Shown one piece after another: positions 8,794-17,168 of a DNA stretch of 64,000 nucleotides. Every line of letters begins with the position of its first letter. Position 1 is the first letter of the stretch. A model generated the notes under the pieces. The model worked only from the letters and a program-made list of their open reading frames with translations. It did no database searches and was not told the origin of the DNA. The DNA is from Halopolyspora algeriensis (lineage in GTDB: Bacteria; Actinomycetota; Actinomycetes; Mycobacteriales; Pseudonocardiaceae): the NCBI RefSeq assembly GCF_003337235.1, contig NZ_QPJC01000004.1:1-64000 (forward strand), written 5' to 3'. The position numbers and the translations under genes are program-made.

Positions 8794-9495
8794 TCACCAC
8801 CGAGAGTCCTGCCGCCGTGCGAGCACGCCCGTCGCAGGGCTCTCGGAGGCACTCAGCCCGGCAGAACAGGCCACGCTGACCGCCTCGAGCTGGCTGTGCA
8901 CGCGCAGTTTGGCGAGGATGCTGCGGGTGTGGGTGCGCACGGTCTGAGCCGAGATCAACAGGTCTTCGGCGATCTGGCCACCCCGTTTTCCCTCCGTCAT
9001 ACCGAGCAGCACATCGCGTTCGCGGTCACTGAGCACATCCAGCGGGCCACTTCGCTCCCGGGCTCGGCGGACATCGTCGCGCAGCGCGCACAGGACCGCG
9101 CCGAGCACCTCGGGCGGAAACCAGGAGTGACCCCGGCAGACTCCGCGCAGGATGCCGATGAGCTCCTCGGCCCCGCACTCCTTCGACACCCACGCCGCTG
9201 CTCCGGCGCGCGCGGCTTCCACAGCGCATCGATCGCCCCGCCCCGCAGTGAGGACGACGATGCGTGCCGCCGACCAGGCCGCGGCGAGTCGTTCCAGCAC
9301 CCCCCGCACGGACGGGCCGAGGGGTTCGACATCGATCACGATGACGTCGGGACGCAGCCGCGCGGCGGTATCGGTCAAGCCGGGGTCCTGCGGCGCCGAC
9401 TGTCCGACCACCCACAGATCCGGCGTGGCCGACAGCCGGGCCGTCAGCGCCTCGGCCAACATCCGGTGATCGTCCACCAGAAACACCCGTACCAT
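8794..9495 (-). CDS. NarL/LuxR-family response regulator (second in cluster)
   Basis: A 233-residue regulator with an intact receiver: D8-D9, phospho-acceptor D55 and K105. The LuxR-type helix-turn-helix reads LSDRERDVLLGMTEG, then ISAQTVRTHTRSILAKLRVHSQ. The ATG at 9495 is used because the protein begins MVRVFLVDDH, as receivers do; frames open further upstream are arginine/proline-rich and unlike a receiver. It lies between the GT2 and a GT4 gene. It is only distantly similar to the regulator at 6189, so it is not a recent duplicate. Direct repeats upstream (9565-9594) may be a binding site. Confidence 0.9.
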   Translation of the reverse strand: MVRVFLVDDHRMLAEALTARLSATPDLWVVGQSAPQDPGLTDTAARLRPDVIVIDVEPLGPSVRGVLERLAAAWSAARIVVLTAGRGDRCAVEAARAGAAAWVSKECGAEELIGILRGVCRGHSWFPPEVLGAVLCALRDDVRRARERSGPLDVLSDRERDVLLGMTEGKRGGQIAEDLLISAQTVRTHTRSILAKLRVHSQLEAVSVACSAGLSASESPATGVLARRQDSRW

Positions 9496-9564
9496 GCTCA
9501 CCGGACAACTGTGCCCCGAAACCGTCGGGTTGTCCGCGTGAAGCAGGCGGGCCGTCCCTCCACC

Positions 9565-9594
9565 GAAGTACCCGGGGCCGGAGAAGTACCCGGG
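9565..9594. promoter_or_regulatory. Direct repeats upstream of response regulator
   Basis: GAAGTACCCGGG occurs at 9565-9576 and again at 9583-9594, an 18-bp period, in the 166-bp gap between the GT2 gene and the response regulator at 8794. This is about the only sizeable gap in the distal part of the cluster, so a promoter and an activator site are plausible here. Confidence 0.35.
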
Positions 9595-9661
9595 CTCTCC
9601 GGGGTTGCCGGGAGCGCGCGGCCCCGTGCGGGTGCGCACCCGCAGGCTCGCGAAACCGTTT

Positions 9662-11065
9662 TCAGGCGGCCGAGGCCGGTGAGTCGGTGTCCGATGAGGC
9701 CGGTGAGCCGGTGTCCGATATCGTCTCGGCCCCGAGTTCCCGCCTGCTCGGACTGCGCCACCGTCCCGTCGATGTCGACAACCACACCAGCGGCAGGGCA
9801 TACAGCGCGATCACGGCATCGAGAATCCGCAGGAGCGGAAAAAGGGCACCGAAAGCCAGGAACCGGGTCCTGCGCAGGAACAGGGCCACGGCGCACGTCA
9901 GTGCGAGATCGGGGAGCACGACGCCGAACAGCAGCGTGCCGAAGCCGACATGGGTGGTCACGAAGCCGTGGATCGCGGCCACCTCCGGGACGGCGAGTAC
10001 GGCCCCGAGCAGTTCCGGTACGACGAGCAGCAGCAGCACGAGCGGCAGCAGCACGAGCAGGACACTGCTTGTCAGCTGTTCCAACAGCAACAGGACGAGC
10101 ATGCCGCTGAACAGGTCCGCACGAAGGCGGTGCCGCCGTACGGTCTGCCACAGTCCGAGAGCCCACCGCTTGGTCTGGCGCACGTAGTCCCCCAGGGTTC
10201 CGGGATCCTGGGTGACGGCCACAGCCGACGGAGTGAACCCGACCTTGCCGAGCCGTTTCCGGTACACCTCGAAAGTCATGTTGAAGTCCTCGATCACGAG
10301 GCCGGGCGGGTTCACCTCGATGTGCGGCAGGACTTCCGTGCGGTACAGGCTCGCGAACCCGGGAATGATGTGGGTGGCGTTGACACGGCGCCAGGTCTGG
10401 CCGAACTTCAACAGGTACTGGGTCAACGCGTAGATCCGTTGCCGGTGGCACACCAGCAGCTTTCCCACCGCGGACAGGCCGCTGCGGCACCAGTCACTGC
10501 GCACGCAACCGGCCACCGCCACGATGCGCGGGTCGTCGAACAGGGGCAGGGCAGCCCGGAAGTATCCGGGGTCGACCCGCGTGTCGGCGTCCAACAGCAT
10601 CACGGCCTCGAAGCGATCGACGAGCCGGAAACGCTCGATGGCTTCCTGCAGTGCTCCCGCCTTGCCGAGATTGGTGCTCGTCCGGATCACCCGGACCCCG
10701 CACCGACACGCCACGTCGAACGTGTCGTCGGTGGAGCCGTCCGAGACGACATGCACGTTCGCCCGGGGCACCACCTCCAGGACGGCCCGCAGGCTGTCGG
10801 CGATGACCGGTCCCTCGTTGTGCGCGGCGATCAGCACGGCGACGTCGTCGACGGACAGCGAGCCCGGCCGAGCGGGCGCAGCACCGCGCGCGGCGCGTTT
10901 GCGGAGGCGGTGGACCCCGCCGGATGTGCGCCTGCTCGCACGGTGGCGTGCCACTGCCCCGTCGAGCAGCCGCAGCAATCCGACCGTTGCCCACAGCGCG
11001 AAGTTGGTGCCGACGACGAACATGGCGAGCAGCCACCAGGGAATCACCGCACACAGCCCTTCCAC
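9662..11065 (-). CDS. Processive-type glycosyltransferase family 2 membrane protein
   Basis: A 467-residue membrane glycosyltransferase. An N-terminal membrane helix (about 8-34) is followed by a GT-A domain with VLIAAHNEGPVIADSL, SDGSTDD, the DxD motif at D159-D161 (LLDADT), an IED acid motif near 254 and the QTKRW motif near 286. Several C-terminal membrane helices follow. This is the layout of processive synthases such as PgaC, NodC or hyaluronan synthase. It may polymerise and export a glycan, or extend a lipid-linked one. The start is uncertain between GTG 11065 and GTG 11047. The C-terminus carries a duplicated SDTGSPAS/SDTDSPAS tail. It lies 9 bp after the GH18 gene. Confidence 0.9.
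   Translation of the reverse strand: MEGLCAVIPWWLLAMFVVGTNFALWATVGLLRLLDGAVARHRASRRTSGGVHRLRKRAARGAAPARPGSLSVDDVAVLIAAHNEGPVIADSLRAVLEVVPRANVHVVSDGSTDDTFDVACRCGVRVIRTSTNLGKAGALQEAIERFRLVDRFEAVMLLDADTRVDPGYFRAALPLFDDPRIVAVAGCVRSDWCRSGLSAVGKLLVCHRQRIYALTQYLLKFGQTWRRVNATHIIPGFASLYRTEVLPHIEVNPPGLVIEDFNMTFEVYRKRLGKVGFTPSAVAVTQDPGTLGDYVRQTKRWALGLWQTVRRHRLRADLFSGMLVLLLLEQLTSSVLLVLLPLVLLLLVVPELLGAVLAVPEVAAIHGFVTTHVGFGTLLFGVVLPDLALTCAVALFLRRTRFLAFGALFPLLRILDAVIALYALPLVWLSTSTGRWRSPSRRELGAETISDTGSPASSDTDSPASAA
9672..9719. repeat. 24-bp tandem duplication in the GT2 C-terminal tail
   Basis: Two adjacent 24-bp copies that differ at one base (9672-9695 and 9696-9719). They encode the repeated acidic/serine tail of the GT2 protein. 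They look like a recent slippage duplication in a tolerant tail. Confidence 0.9.
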
Positions 11066-11074
11066 GAGTCCGGA

Positions 11075-12301
11075 TCACCGCATGTCGGTCAGCAGCGTTT
11101 CGTGCAGTTCGGACCAGGTGCCCGTATCCGCGGGGCCGTACATCCACAGGTACACACCGCCGATGCCGGCCTGCCGGGCCACCCGGAACTTGGCTTGCGA
11201 GCTCGCGGCGTTTTCGAACCACACCTCGTGCTCACGCCCCCGGGCGTCGGTGTAGCGGAACCAGGGCGAACTGCTCGCCGGGTCGAACCGCACCCGCACC
11301 TGGTGGCTCGCCGCGATCCGGGAGGCTTCTTCCCAGGTCACGGGTGTTCCGTATCCGTTCACCCAGTCGTATCCGTAGAGCGGCACCCCCAGCACCACCT
11401 TGTGCGCGGGTATTCGGGTCTTGGCGTAGCGCAGCACGTCTTCGATCCAGCCGATCGGCGCCACCGGTCCCGGGCCGGAGGTCGGCCAGTGGTAGTCGTA
11501 GCCCATCAGCCGAACCTGATCGGCCACACGTCCGATCGCCGCGTAATCCTGAGCGACATTGCGCTGGTCATAGCCCGCCTCGGTGGTCTTGGCGAACAGC
11601 GCCACCGACAGCAGCTTGCCCCGGGCGTGCAGAGCCGCGGCCAGTTCGGTGACGAAGCCGGTGAATTCCTCCCGGTCGCCGGCGCGCAGGTTCTCGTAGT
11701 CGATGTCGATCCCGGCGTAGTCCTCTTGCAGCACCAGGGCGACGATGTCGGTGATGTGCTCCTGCCTGCGCCGGGGATCGTGCAGCAGTTGCGCGACCGG
11801 CTCGTAGGCCCATCGCCCCCGGGTCGTGTTCGCCAGCGTCGGCAGCACGGGCAGCCCCGACTCCCGCAGTGTCTGCAACTGCCGGGCCACATCGTCGGCC
11901 TGGTCCGGCGGGAACTGCGGGACGATGCGGCCGTCGGCGCCGAGCCCGTACATCCACGGCGACACCTGGTTGACGGCCCGGCGGTGCTCCATCAGCGTCG
12001 ACGTGCCCGCATCCAGGTTCCAGAACGGCACCGACGCCACGACGAGATTCCAGTGGCCCGTGGGCATGGGCGCGGGTGCCGTGCGGGACACCGACACCAT
12101 GGCCAGCAGGAGAACGCACAGCAGCAGGATCACCAGGTACACCAGCCCCTCGATATGCCGATTCCGATGCGTGTCGCGGGAGGAGCGCGTCCCCGGAAAC
12201 ACCGACGGACGTGCCGGATCGGCCCCCCGCCACTTCCGGCCGTTGCGGCTTCGGCGGGCGAACATCGCCAAGAGCCCGGTCGTGACCGCGTCGTGTCCCA
12301 T
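11075..12301 (-). CDS. Membrane-anchored glycoside hydrolase family 18 protein
   Basis: A 408-residue protein with a basic cytoplasmic N-terminus, one membrane helix (about 52-72) and an extracytoplasmic GH18 domain. The catalytic motif is GIDIDYE, with D199, D201 and the acid/base E203. Further family signatures are LMGYDYHW and GVPLYGYDW, as in YaaH/SleL-like spore-lysin and chitinase-like barrels. It should cleave or process a beta-linked GlcNAc-containing glycan outside the membrane. It lies 16 bp after the epimerase and 9 bp before the GT2 synthase, so it probably trims, modifies or releases the polymer made by this cluster. The ATG follows GCGAGG at 9 nt. Confidence 0.88.
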   Translation of the reverse strand: MGHDAVTTGLLAMFARRSRNGRKWRGADPARPSVFPGTRSSRDTHRNRHIEGLVYLVILLLCVLLLAMVSVSRTAPAPMPTGHWNLVVASVPFWNLDAGTSTLMEHRRAVNQVSPWMYGLGADGRIVPQFPPDQADDVARQLQTLRESGLPVLPTLANTTRGRWAYEPVAQLLHDPRRRQEHITDIVALVLQEDYAGIDIDYENLRAGDREEFTGFVTELAAALHARGKLLSVALFAKTTEAGYDQRNVAQDYAAIGRVADQVRLMGYDYHWPTSGPGPVAPIGWIEDVLRYAKTRIPAHKVVLGVPLYGYDWVNGYGTPVTWEEASRIAASHQVRVRFDPASSSPWFRYTDARGREHEVWFENAASSQAKFRVARQAGIGGVYLWMYGPADTGTWSELHETLLTDMR

Positions 12302-12317
12302 CGCGCCGGCCTCGCCG

Positions 12318-13307
12318 TCATGACGCGGAAGTCGCGGGCGCCCGGTTCTGCCGGGTCTGCTCGTCGACCACCGACCGGATGATGTCGTCCAGCGTCCGGG
12401 TGGGGCGGAAGCCGATCAGCGCCCGTGCGCGCGAACAGTCCGGTACCCGTCGCCACATGTCCTCGTAACCGCTGCCGTACACCGATTCGTAGGGCTGGTA
12501 CACGATCCGGCTGGACGAACCGGTCACCTCGAGCACGCGGTCGGCCAGGCCCGCGATCGAGACCTGCTCACAACTACCGAGGTTGACCGCCGTGCCGAAC
12601 GCCTGCTCGACGTCGACGAGCCGCGCCAGGGCCGGCACGACATCCCCGACGTGGCAGAAGCAGCGCACCTGCTCGCCGGTCCCGAAAACGGTCAGAGGCG
12701 CCCCCTGCAGCGCCTGGGCCACCAGCCGCGGGACGACCATGCCGTAGCGGCCGCTCTGGCGGGGACCGACGGTGTTGAACAGCCGGGCGATCACCGCTCG
12801 CAGGCCGTGTTCGCGCACGTAGGCGTCGGTGAGGCTCTCGTCGAGGGCTTTCGCCTCGGAATAGGACCACCGCGACTTCAGCGGCGATCCGATCAGGCGA
12901 TCGTCGTCCTCGCAGAGCCCGACCTTGCCGTTCTTGCCGTAGATTTCGCTGGTCGAAGCGAGCAGCAGACGAGCATCGTGCCGATGAGCGGCCCGCACGA
13001 CGTTCTCCGTGCCGTGCAGGTTGGTCAGCAGGCTTTCCAGGGTGCGGTCCCGGATGACGAACGCGCCGACGGCAGCGGCCAGGTGGAAAACCACATCCAC
13101 CCCCGCGGTGAGATCGTCGACCGTGGCGGGGTCCAGGATTGTGCCGTGCACCAGCCGGAATTCGGGATGCCCGGTGATCGCGGACAAGTTCTCCTCGCAC
13201 CCGGTGCTCACGTCGTCGAGGCCGACGACATGATGGCCCTTCGCCAGCAGGTGCTCGACCAGGTGGGAGCCGACGAAGCCGGCAGCGCCGGTGACCAGTG
13301 CCCTCAT
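12318..13307 (-). CDS. NAD-dependent epimerase/dehydratase (extended SDR)
   Basis: A 329-residue extended SDR. The NAD motif is TGAAGFVGSH at the N-terminus, and the catalytic YxxxK is YSEAK near 148. The serine/threonine region STSEIYG and the RLFNTVGPRQSGRYGMVVPR stretch are shared with UDP-glucose 4-epimerases and UDP-glucuronate decarboxylases. It acts on a nucleotide sugar, possibly the uronic acid formed by the dehydrogenase at 18591. Its ATG overlaps the stop of the upstream glycosyltransferase by 4 bp, so translation is coupled. The exact sugar change cannot be told. Confidence 0.9.
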   Translation of the reverse strand: MRALVTGAAGFVGSHLVEHLLAKGHHVVGLDDVSTGCEENLSAITGHPEFRLVHGTILDPATVDDLTAGVDVVFHLAAAVGAFVIRDRTLESLLTNLHGTENVVRAAHRHDARLLLASTSEIYGKNGKVGLCEDDDRLIGSPLKSRWSYSEAKALDESLTDAYVREHGLRAVIARLFNTVGPRQSGRYGMVVPRLVAQALQGAPLTVFGTGEQVRCFCHVGDVVPALARLVDVEQAFGTAVNLGSCEQVSIAGLADRVLEVTGSSSRIVYQPYESVYGSGYEDMWRRVPDCSRARALIGFRPTRTLDDIIRSVVDEQTRQNRAPATSAS

Positions 13308-14491
13308 CGGTGCCCTCCCGTCGATTCGGCGAGCGAGGCATCGACCGAAGCGGGTGCCGGGTGCGGTGGCCGCGGCCCACGCCGGGTCAGCAGACCCTCG
13401 TAGAGATCGTCGATCCTGCCGGTGACGGACTCGATCCCGTACCTGTCGTGGATGGCTGGCACCGTTTCACGCGGGGGCCCGCCGGACGATCCCGGCCATG
13501 AGGGCTCCATCCGGGCGAGCTCGGCGGCGATCTCCCGGCGCATTCCCGCCACTTCACCGGGTACCGCGCGGGCACGGTCGGTGTCGATGTCGTCCATCGC
13601 GGGGCATGTCGTGTACAGCGCGCGCATACCGTTGGCCAGCGCTTCCAGCACCGACAGGCCGAAGGTCTCCTGGTCGGAAGAGGCCACGAACAGGTCCATG
13701 GCCGACAACATCGCCGCGACGTCGTGGCGCTCACCGGCGAAGACGACCCGTTCGGACACGCCGTGCTCGCGCACCACGCTCTCGAGGCGGTCGCGGTCGG
13801 GACCCTCTCCGATGAGCAGCAGCCTGGTCGTGGCGTCCAGCATCGGAGCCATTGCCTCGATCACCAGGTCGAAACGCTTGTTCGGATCCAGCCGGCCCAG
13901 CACACCGACGACTCGAGCTTCGCCGGGGATCGCGAACTCCGCCCGGATGCGCGCGCGGTGCGACTCGTCGAAGGCGACCCTGCCGAAGTCGACACCGTTG
14001 GGGATCACCGTGATCTTGTTCCGCTGCACGCCCCACTTCACGAGCCTGTCGGCCACCGTGTCCGAGACCGCGATGGTGGCGTCCGAGCACAGGTCCGTGC
14101 CCAGATACAGTGCCTGCACCCCTCGGGTCATGCGCCTGCGTTCCAGGTGTGTCCGGCCGATCGAGTGCTCCGTGGTCACCACGACCGGGACACCTGCCAG
14201 CCGCGCGGCGATACGGCCGTAGATACAGGCCCGATACAGGTGTGTGTGGACCACGTCGTACCCGCCACGCCGGATCAGTCTCCACAACCGCAGCAGAGCG
14301 GGGACCTCGGTGTTGCTGGTCATGCCGAGATCGTGCACGCGCACGCCCTCGCGTGAGATCATCTCGGCCACCTCGCCCGGGTTGTAGAGCGTGACGACCT
14401 CGGCGTCGTGGCGCGTGTGCCGCAGCACCGAACGCAACTGCAGTTCGGCTCCACCGACGCCCAGGCCCGTGATCACGTGCAGAACTTTCAC
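13304..14491 (-). CDS. Glycosyltransferase family 4
   Basis: A 395-residue GT-B glycosyltransferase. It starts VKVLHVITGLGVGGAELQLRSVLRHT, contains VVHTHLYRACIYGRIAARLAG and VVTTEHSIG, and has the donor-site segment VGVLGRLDPNKRFDLVIEAM followed by SSDQETFGLSVLEALANG. GTG at 14491 is preferred, with GGGGAGG upstream and a 4-bp overlap with the sugar transferase before it. It presumably adds the second or later sugar to the undecaprenyl-linked repeat begun by that enzyme. The C-terminal 30 residues are proline-rich and poorly conserved in appearance. Confidence 0.9.
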   Translation of the reverse strand: MKVLHVITGLGVGGAELQLRSVLRHTRHDAEVVTLYNPGEVAEMISREGVRVHDLGMTSNTEVPALLRLWRLIRRGGYDVVHTHLYRACIYGRIAARLAGVPVVVTTEHSIGRTHLERRRMTRGVQALYLGTDLCSDATIAVSDTVADRLVKWGVQRNKITVIPNGVDFGRVAFDESHRARIRAEFAIPGEARVVGVLGRLDPNKRFDLVIEAMAPMLDATTRLLLIGEGPDRDRLESVVREHGVSERVVFAGERHDVAAMLSAMDLFVASSDQETFGLSVLEALANGMRALYTTCPAMDDIDTDRARAVPGEVAGMRREIAAELARMEPSWPGSSGGPPRETVPAIHDRYGIESVTGRIDDLYEGLLTRRGPRPPHPAPASVDASLAESTGGHR

Positions 14492-15942
14492 CGAGGACCT
14501 CCCCGAGACAGGCAGCGAGACCATCCGCTGCCGACGAGCACGGTCGCCAACGTCCTGGCCACGATCACCGCGTCCAGCCACAGCGACCAGTACTCGATGT
14601 ACTGGTTGTCGAATCTCGCCCGCTGCCGGATCGAGGTGTCACCGTGCAGCCCGTGCACCTGCGCCCATCCGGTCATTCCGCCCGGCGTTCGATGCCGGTC
14701 CGAGTAGCGGGGGATCTCCCGCGCGAAGCGCAGCGCGAAGTACGGCCGTTCCGGGCGCGGCCCCACCAGGGACATGTCCCCGCGCACGACGTTGAGCAGC
14801 TGCGGCAGCTCGTCGAAGTGCAGCGCCCGCAGCCGGCCACCGAGCCGTGTGCACTGCTGCTGTGGCACCACCCAGCCCTGCTGTGCATCCCGTACGACGG
14901 TGCGCAGCTTCACCACCGACATCGTCCTTCCCCCGCGGGTGACACGCTCCTGCCGGAAGAAGACCCCGCGACCGCTGCTGATGCGGACCGCGGCCGTGAG
15001 AACCGCCAGCAGCGGGACGCCCACCACCGACAGCAGCGCTGCGACGACCAGGTCGAACGCCCGCCGCACCCGGGTGCCCGCCCGGGTGTGCGCGTGGTGC
15101 CGCAGCGGGACGAGCGGCACCCCCCACACCTCGTCGAGACATCCTCGCGGCAGCGCCATCCCCAGTTCGTGGAGCCGAGGTACCACGCACACATCGGCGG
15201 GCAGCGGCCGGCAGGCGCGCAGCAGCGAGGTCAGTTCCGACTCGGAGGCAGCGGGGCTGCACACGATGATGCGACTGATGCCGTACCCGGCCACCACGGC
15301 ATCGAGTTCCTCGAGGCGGCCGAGCGAGGGCAGCGGATCCCGTCCGGGTGGGCGGTGATCGAGAAATCCTCGTGGACGCACTCCGAGTTCGGGGTGCTCG
15401 CCCAGCAGGTGGGCGATCTCGAGCGCCAACGGCCCCGATCCCAGGATCAGCGCCTGCTCCTGCAACCGGCCGTGCCGGTGTGCCGCCCGCAGGGCCAGGT
15501 AGCCGCCCCCGCGGAAGGTGACCAGCATGCCCGCGGTGAGAAGGGCCGCGGCCACCGCACCCTCGACGGGCCACCACGGCAACAGCAGGATCAGCGGCCA
15601 GGCGGCGGCAGCGGCGAGCCGCGGCACCTGATCGGACACGCGCAGGCAGAGACGAGCACGATGTTGCCCGTCGGCGGCCAGGGCGAGCAGGACGATCGGG
15701 GCGTACAGCGCGCCGAACCATCCCAATCCGGTGACCACGGCCGAGGTCGCCAACGCGAGACCGTCGATGGCGGGAACCAGCAGGAAGGGCACGAATCGTC
15801 CCGGCTGCCGTGCGGGCGCGGTGCCGTGCGCGGGCCTGCGATCGTTCTGGTCCGCAGCGAGCACGAGCGGTGCCCGCGCGCCGATTGCGGAGGCTTCCTG
15901 CGGGAGTTCACCGGCACCGGGGGCCAGTTCGGTCGCGCTCAT
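14488..15942 (-). CDS. Undecaprenyl-phosphate sugar phosphotransferase (exopolysaccharide initiating transferase)
   Basis: A 484-residue WbaP/CpsE-type polyprenyl glycosylphosphotransferase. The N-terminal half has several membrane helices and a Rossmann-like CoA-binding segment (ALILGSGPLALEIAHLL). The C-terminal catalytic domain has a membrane re-entrant helix, then FDLVVAALLSVVGVPLLAVL, KLRTVV, HFDELPQLLNVVRGDMSLVGPRPE and GGMTGWAQVHG. It transfers a sugar 1-phosphate to undecaprenyl phosphate to start repeat-unit synthesis. The acidic part of the usual DExP motif is present (DELPQ). ATG 15942 overlaps the upstream gene by 4 bp. Confidence 0.93.
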   Translation of the reverse strand: MSATELAPGAGELPQEASAIGARAPLVLAADQNDRRPAHGTAPARQPGRFVPFLLVPAIDGLALATSAVVTGLGWFGALYAPIVLLALAADGQHRARLCLRVSDQVPRLAAAAAWPLILLLPWWPVEGAVAAALLTAGMLVTFRGGGYLALRAAHRHGRLQEQALILGSGPLALEIAHLLGEHPELGVRPRGFLDHRPPGRDPLPSLGRLEELDAVVAGYGISRIIVCSPAASESELTSLLRACRPLPADVCVVPRLHELGMALPRGCLDEVWGVPLVPLRHHAHTRAGTRVRRAFDLVVAALLSVVGVPLLAVLTAAVRISSGRGVFFRQERVTRGGRTMSVVKLRTVVRDAQQGWVVPQQQCTRLGGRLRALHFDELPQLLNVVRGDMSLVGPRPERPYFALRFAREIPRYSDRHRTPGGMTGWAQVHGLHGDTSIRQRARFDNQYIEYWSLWLDAVIVARTLATVLVGSGWSRCLSRGGPR

Positions 15943-17168
15943 CGACCGGCCCCTTCCACGGTGCGCGACGTTCGGGCCCCTGCCGCCAATCGGCTCGTCA
16001 CCAGGCGTGCCGCGTAGTCGGCACCGTAGACGAAGCGCATGACGGGACCGAATGTCGGCGCGACCGCCGCGCCCATGAAGAACAGTCCCGGCACCGAGGA
16101 CTGGAAGTCCCACTCGACCTGCGGGGTGCGGTCGATGGTGCGCAGCCGGGCACGCAGCTGCGAGCTCAGAAACGGCAGTCGCCCGGCATCGGGACGATAT
16201 CCGGTGGCAGCGATGACGTGCTCGGCGGTGAGCGTCGAGGCTTCCCCACCGGGGCCACGCAGCCGCAACCGCACGCGATCACCCGCGGGCTCGGCCCACT
16301 GCAGGGAGTGGCCGAGCCGGGTCGGGAATCGCTCCTCCACGCGGTCGCGCAGCCACCACGCCCCCGCAGGCCCCAGCGCGGTCCGGGCCAGCTGCACCCG
16401 GGTGGGCGCAGGCAGGTGACGGAACCAGCGCGGGTGCCGGGAATAGAACCAGGTTCCCCACCCCGATCCCAGCCCCGCCTCGGGCTCCCGCAGGCGGCGC
16501 AGCAACGGCCGGGCCGGATCGAGCGGCAGACCGTTCCAGGAAATCCCGGGTGCGCGGGTGACCAGCTGCACCGACGCGCCGGACTCGTGCAGCAGGGCGG
16601 CGAATTCCAGCGCCGACTGTCCCCGGCCGAGAACCACGACCTCACGCCCGCGGAAAGCGCCGGGATCGGTGTGTGCGGAACTGTGCGAGCACAGCTCGGG
16701 CGGCAGACCGGACAGCATTCCGGGGATGTGGGCGAAGTGCTCGACCCCGGCGGCGACGACCACGGAGCGCGCCCGGGCGTACCCGCCGTCGGACAGGGCG
16801 AGTTCGTACTGTCCCCGGCTGCCGGTGATCTCGGTGACCAGGACCTCCTCGACATCCGGTGCCTGGTGCTGCTGGAACCATGCGCCGTAGGCCAGAAAGG
16901 TCTTCAGCGACACCGGCATGCCGCAGTCGGCGTAGTCGCGTCCGGTTTCCCGGCAGAACTGCGCCAACGTGTACCGGCCGGACGGATCGGACAGGCTGGA
17001 GGCGAATCCCTGCGACTTCAGGTACATCCCTCGCGGCATCGCGGTACGCCACAGGTTCAACGGCAGCCCGAACTGGCGATACCGGACACCCGCGCCACGG
17101 AGATGTGCGGCCAGCGACAGACCGTACGGACCGGCACCCACGATGGCCACGTCGACGGTTTCGTTCAT
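15939..17168 (-). CDS. FAD-dependent NAD(P)-binding oxidoreductase (lysine/ornithine N-monooxygenase-like)
   Basis: A 409-residue flavoprotein. It has an N-terminal FAD motif VAIVGAGPYGLSLAAHL and a second dinucleotide site VVVLGRGQSALEFAALLHESGASV. The GY motif ATGYRPDAGRLPF near the C-terminus is typical of class B flavin monooxygenases and N-hydroxylases. A PxGMYLKSQ segment follows the FAD domain. It would use NADPH and O2 to hydroxylate or oxidise a small substrate. Within a polysaccharide operon, with 4-bp overlaps on both sides and next to an ATP-grasp ligase, it probably makes or modifies a non-sugar decoration. SD AAAGGA precedes the ATG. The substrate is unknown. Confidence 0.85.
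   Translation of the reverse strand: MNETVDVAIVGAGPYGLSLAAHLRGAGVRYRQFGLPLNLWRTAMPRGMYLKSQGFASSLSDPSGRYTLAQFCRETGRDYADCGMPVSLKTFLAYGAWFQQHQAPDVEEVLVTEITGSRGQYELALSDGGYARARSVVVAAGVEHFAHIPGMLSGLPPELCSHSSAHTDPGAFRGREVVVLGRGQSALEFAALLHESGASVQLVTRAPGISWNGLPLDPARPLLRRLREPEAGLGSGWGTWFYSRHPRWFRHLPAPTRVQLARTALGPAGAWWLRDRVEERFPTRLGHSLQWAEPAGDRVRLRLRGPGGEASTLTAEHVIAATGYRPDAGRLPFLSSQLRARLRTIDRTPQVEWDFQSSVPGLFFMGAAVAPTFGPVMRFVYGADYAARLVTSRLAAGARTSRTVEGAGR

Noticed and set aside
5991-8879. 962-codon open frame on the plus strand
   Set aside because: It lies opposite the response regulator, kinase and glycosyltransferase, whose motifs are clear; the product is His/Arg/Pro-rich noise.
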